Below are positions 60,986 to 64,000 of a stretch of 64,000 bases of DNA, in pieces (within the stretch, counting starts at the first letter, position 1; each line of letters starts with the position of its first letter). Source of the stretch: Roseicyclus sp. (GTDB lineage: Bacteria > Pseudomonadota > Alphaproteobacteria > Rhodobacterales > Rhodobacteraceae); the NCBI GenBank assembly GCA_018401055.1, contig JAGYLB010000085.1:62001-126000 (forward strand), read 5' to 3'. The position numbers and the translations under genes were made by a program. The notes beneath the pieces are model-generated. The model saw nothing but the letters and a program-made list of their open reading frames with translations, ran no database searches and was not told where the DNA came from.

Positions 60986-62820
60986 AGAAGATCACCCCGA
61001 GGCCCGCAGGCAAGGCAGGCAGACGCAGAGTTTCCCAAAGACGCACCCGCGCGCTGCCGATCACCGCGAAGCTGATGAGCCAAAGCCCCACGGCGATTTG
61101 CGCCATGGTGGCCAGCGCGGCGAGGGGTTCGGTCGCCAGTTGCAAAAGCGCCGGGTTGGCGATGAATCCCAGCGGCACGACGAACAGGCCCACCCCCAGC
61201 CGCATGGAATTGCCCGCCACCGGCAGCCACGGGGTCTGCGCGATGGCCGCCGCGATGAAGACATTGCCGCAAACGGGCGGCGTGATGGTGCACAAGAGCG
61301 CATACCAGAAGACGAAGAGATGCGCATAAAGGTCGGGCACGCCCAAGCCCGACAAGGGCCGGCACCGCGACCGAGGCGCAGATCACATAAGCCGCCGTGG
61401 TCGGCAGCTCCATTCCCAGCACCAGCGCCGCCAGCGCGGTCAGCAGCAAGGCCACCCAGAGTTGCCCGCCGCTGGCAGACAGGATCAGCGAGGTCAGCTT
61501 GACGCCGAGGCCCGTCATGTTGAACACGCCCACCACGATGCCCGCGCAGATGATCACGGCCGCGATGATCGAGACCTGCTGCGCGGCGGTGATGACCGCC
61601 ACCAGCGTGCGGCGATACCAACCCGTCAGCGACAAGCTTCCGTCGGGCTCGAAGACCAGCGTCGCCCAGGTGACGACCGTGGCAAACACCGCCGCGTAAG
61701 CCAACGTGTAGCTTGTGAAGACCAGCGTGCCCACAAGGATCGAGAAGGGCAGCAGGAAGAACGGCACCGAGCGCGCGACTGCAGCCCAACCCGGCATTGC
61801 ACTGCGCGGCAGCGCCGGAAGCTCGATGCGCAGTGCATAGATATGCACCCCGAACCAGGCCGCCACGAAGAACAAGATCGCCGGCAGCAAAGCCGCGACC
61901 ATGATGTCGGTGTAGGGCATGCGCACCAGTTCGGCCATGACGAAGATGCCAGCCCCCATCACCGGCGGCAGGATCTGCCCGCCGGTCGAGGCCACGGCCT
62001 CGGTCGCGGCGGCCAGTTGCGGCGGGTAGCCCAGCCGCTTCATCGCCGGAATGGTGATCATTCCCGTGGTCGCGGTATTGGCCGCCGCCACGCCCGAGAT
62101 CGAGCCGTAGAAGGCCGAGGACAGAATGGCGACCTTGCCGCCCCGGCCCGCGTTCGGCCCGCCAGTTGCGTGGCAAAGGCCATGAAGCCCGTGCCCGCCT
62201 GCCCTGCCGAGATGAAGCCTCCAAGGATCACGAACATGGCGATCGTATCGACCGATGTGCCCGTCAGCGTGCCCCAAAGCCCGCCCTCGGTGATCGTCAG
62301 TGTGCCGAGCAGATAGTCGACCGGCATCCCCGCATGGCCGAAGCGGCCCGGGATCTGATCACCCAGAAAGGCATAGGCCAGCACCAGCGCCGCCACCGTG
62401 GGCAGCACGATCTTGATCGCCCGACGCGCCATTTCCAGCACGACAAGGATCAGGACCAACGCCAGCGCGATCTGCACCGGCCCGTCCAACGCGCCGTATT
62501 GCAACACCAAATCGCGGCGGTTGAGCATGATCCAGCCGCACACGCTGAGACCCCATGGCCAGAAACACCCAGCCCGTCAGGCGCGCGCCGCGCCCGCCTT
62601 GCGCCGCCGCCCCCAGCACGAAGATCCACGGCAGCGCAAGCGCCAGATGCGCGGGTCGGGTGATGAGGTTGGGGATCAGCCCGGCAAAGGCGTTCCACAT
62701 GTGAAATCCCACCAGCAAAAGCGCTAGCGCGATGGCCACGCCGCCGTAGCGCTGGCCCTCCATCTCGACCGAAAGCCAGCCTTGCGTCTGGCCCGTAGCG
62801 GTCTGTCGGATCTCGTTCAT
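60978..62820 (-). CDS. TRAP transporter fused permease (TAXI type), frame-broken
   Basis: About 615 aa with some 16-18 helices, combining the small (4-TM) and large (12-TM) TRAP subunits. N-terminal MNEIRQTATGQTQGWLSVEM; GTSVDTIAMFVILGGFISAGQAGTGFM; KVAILSSAFYGSISGVAAANTATTGMITIP; GGQILPPVMGAGIFVMAE; GMELPTTAAYVICASVAVPAL; and HLFVFWYALLCTITPPV near the end. Breaks lie near 62550, 62160 and 61350. It pairs with the TAXI binding protein just upstream. Confidence 0.9.
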
Positions 62821-62894
62821 GGTCGTGCCACCCCCAAAGGACGGGAGGGAGGCCGCATGGCCCCCCTCCCACAGTCATGATCAAAACGTGCTGT

Positions 62895-63862
62895 TCAGGG
62901 CAGGGTCACGCCGCGCTCGGCGTAGAATTCCACCACGCCTTCGTGCAGGGCCGCGCCCAGTTGCGGCACCAGCTCAGGCGACACGCCAGCCCACCAGGGG
63001 TTGGTTTGCGCCATGTCTTCGCGCTGCTCCCAGAAGGCCGACACGATGGCCAGCGCTGTCGCCTCGTCCATGTTCACGGCAAAGGCGCCCACGGGAACAG
63101 CCATGGTCTCGATGGCCGCGTCGATCCCGGCATAGGTTCCGCCCGCGATGCTGACCGCGCCTGCGCTGGGGTTGGCGGCGATGATCGCGGCCTGTTCCTC
63201 GGGCGTGAAGGACAGGATGCGGACCGGCAGGGTCGCAGCCAGTTCCTGCACCTGCGGCGTCGGATGCGACGAACAGGTGGCATAGCCATCCACCTGGTTG
63301 TTGCGCAGGCGCGGCGGGCGCGCCGGAGAGTTCCATTTCCGGGGCGGTCACGCTGTCGGCGATGCCGAGCGTCTCGAAGATCGAGGCCACCTGACCCTGG
63401 CAGAACGTGCCGGTCCCGCCCGAGATGAAGCTGCGCCCGGCAAGATCAGCCACGGTGTTGATGTCGCTGTCGGCGCGCACGACCATGTGGATGGTGATGA
63501 AGGGCATCGGAAACAGCGCGCGCAAGCCGTCGTAATCGCCCCCCGCGAAAGGTTCCGCGCCAGCGAGGGCATTGGCGATCAGGTTCGGCGGCGAGGTGAA
63601 CAGGAAAGCACCGGGACGGCGCCCGGCCTCGGTCACGTTCTGCACAGAGCCTTGGCTTTCCTCGACCGTCGGCAGGATTTCACCGCCCGACTGAGTCTGG
63701 AGCATCTCGCCCAGCTGCACCATCATGCACGTAATAGGAACTGGTCGAAGACGCCGATTTCAGCGTCACGCGCGTTTCGGCGCTTGCGGCGGTGCCGCCC
63801 ATGGCCAGTGTTGCCGCAAGCGCGGCCGTGAATGCGCCCTTGCGCAGGGGTGTGTGAAACAT
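62895..63862 (-). CDS. TAXI-family TRAP transporter solute-binding protein, frame-broken
   Basis: About 320 aa. Signal peptide MFHTPLRKGAFTAALAATLAMGG ending ASAE, then TRVTLKSASSTSSYYV and, after a break near 63725, MMVQLGEMLQTQSGG, VEESQGSVQNV, FLFTSPPNLIANAL, DLAGRSFISGGTGTFC. The last frame (from about 63325) has DGYATCSSHPTP and GVSIAGGTYAG-type sequence, ending EFYAERGVTLP. Precedes the permease by about 75 bases on the same strand. The ligand is unknown. Confidence 0.87.
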
Positions 63863-64000
63863 GGGGTATCCTCCGCTACTCATGTCGGGCGGCCCTGTGC
63901 GTGCCACCTCTGCGCGCCACAAGATCAGCGCCCGCCGCGAAAGGGCAAGGATGCCGATTGGCCAGGATGTCGAAAAACCGGGCCGGGGCCTGGTAACCGG

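Overview
The window looks like chromosomal DNA of a Rhodobacteraceae / Roseobacter-group alphaproteobacterium. It is GC-rich throughout. Familiar alphaproteobacterial neighbourhoods include ccmA-ccmB-ccmC-ccmD-ccmG, sdhE beside a small HTH regulator, an AatA-type aspartate aminotransferase, DUF6635, glcB beside a GlcG-like protein, and TctCBA and TAXI-TRAP transporters. No rRNA, tRNA or CRISPR array was seen.

A quality warning applies to the whole annotation. More than half of the long genes break into two to four reading frames, often at G or C runs, while their protein similarity continues cleanly from frame to frame. Genes that are probably essential are affected (ugd, gpsA, ccmA, ccmB), whereas others such as pepN (866 aa), aspC and yebC are intact. 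I read this mostly as uncorrected indel error in a long-read or low-coverage assembly. Coordinates of broken genes therefore span the whole gene, and the breaks are described in each entry.

Layout: 1-2530 ends in the start of tig and carries ggpP and ggpS, which with gpsA (to 3667) form a putative glucosylglycerol (compatible solute) operon. Next come ugd (3997-5354), yebC, a hypothetical protein, an SLC13-type transporter, and cytochrome c maturation genes ccmABCD-ccmG (9279-12100). Regulators, sdhE and aspC follow (12179-15249), then two membrane or hypothetical proteins.

16615-26544 is the most unusual part. Eight co-directional and mostly overlapping genes encode a class I HMG-CoA reductase, a UbiA-type prenyltransferase, a PEP-synthase-like phosphotransferase, a BtaA-like DUF3419 protein, a dolichol/phytol-kinase-like membrane protein, a GNAT protein, an OleC-like AMP-forming ligase and a SAM methyltransferase. 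I do not know a described pathway with this combination. A DNA repair module follows: ligase-associated exonuclease, an alpha/beta hydrolase, an EEP nuclease and an ATP-dependent DNA ligase (26646-31309).

31400-32844 is a small membrane protein gene split by an IS630-family element. Then come a glutamine-amidotransferase-like hydrolase, two Hint-domain proteins, RidA and GlcG-like proteins, malate synthase G, DUF2256 plus photolyase, pepN and a DUF1624 acyltransferase (33007-44917). At 45371-49514 an IS3-family element has cut an acyltransferase gene and was itself invaded by an IS110 and an IS256 element. A second IS256-type element lies at 49743-51108.

The right end (51245-64000) holds a universal stress protein, a tripartite tricarboxylate transporter (tctCBA), a glp regulon (glpR divergent from glpD-glpK, with operator-like repeats between), a decayed otnK-otnC-otnI-like locus carrying an IS3 remnant, and a TRAP-TAXI transporter. 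glpK, otnC and otnK each lack coding sequence in addition to frame breaks.
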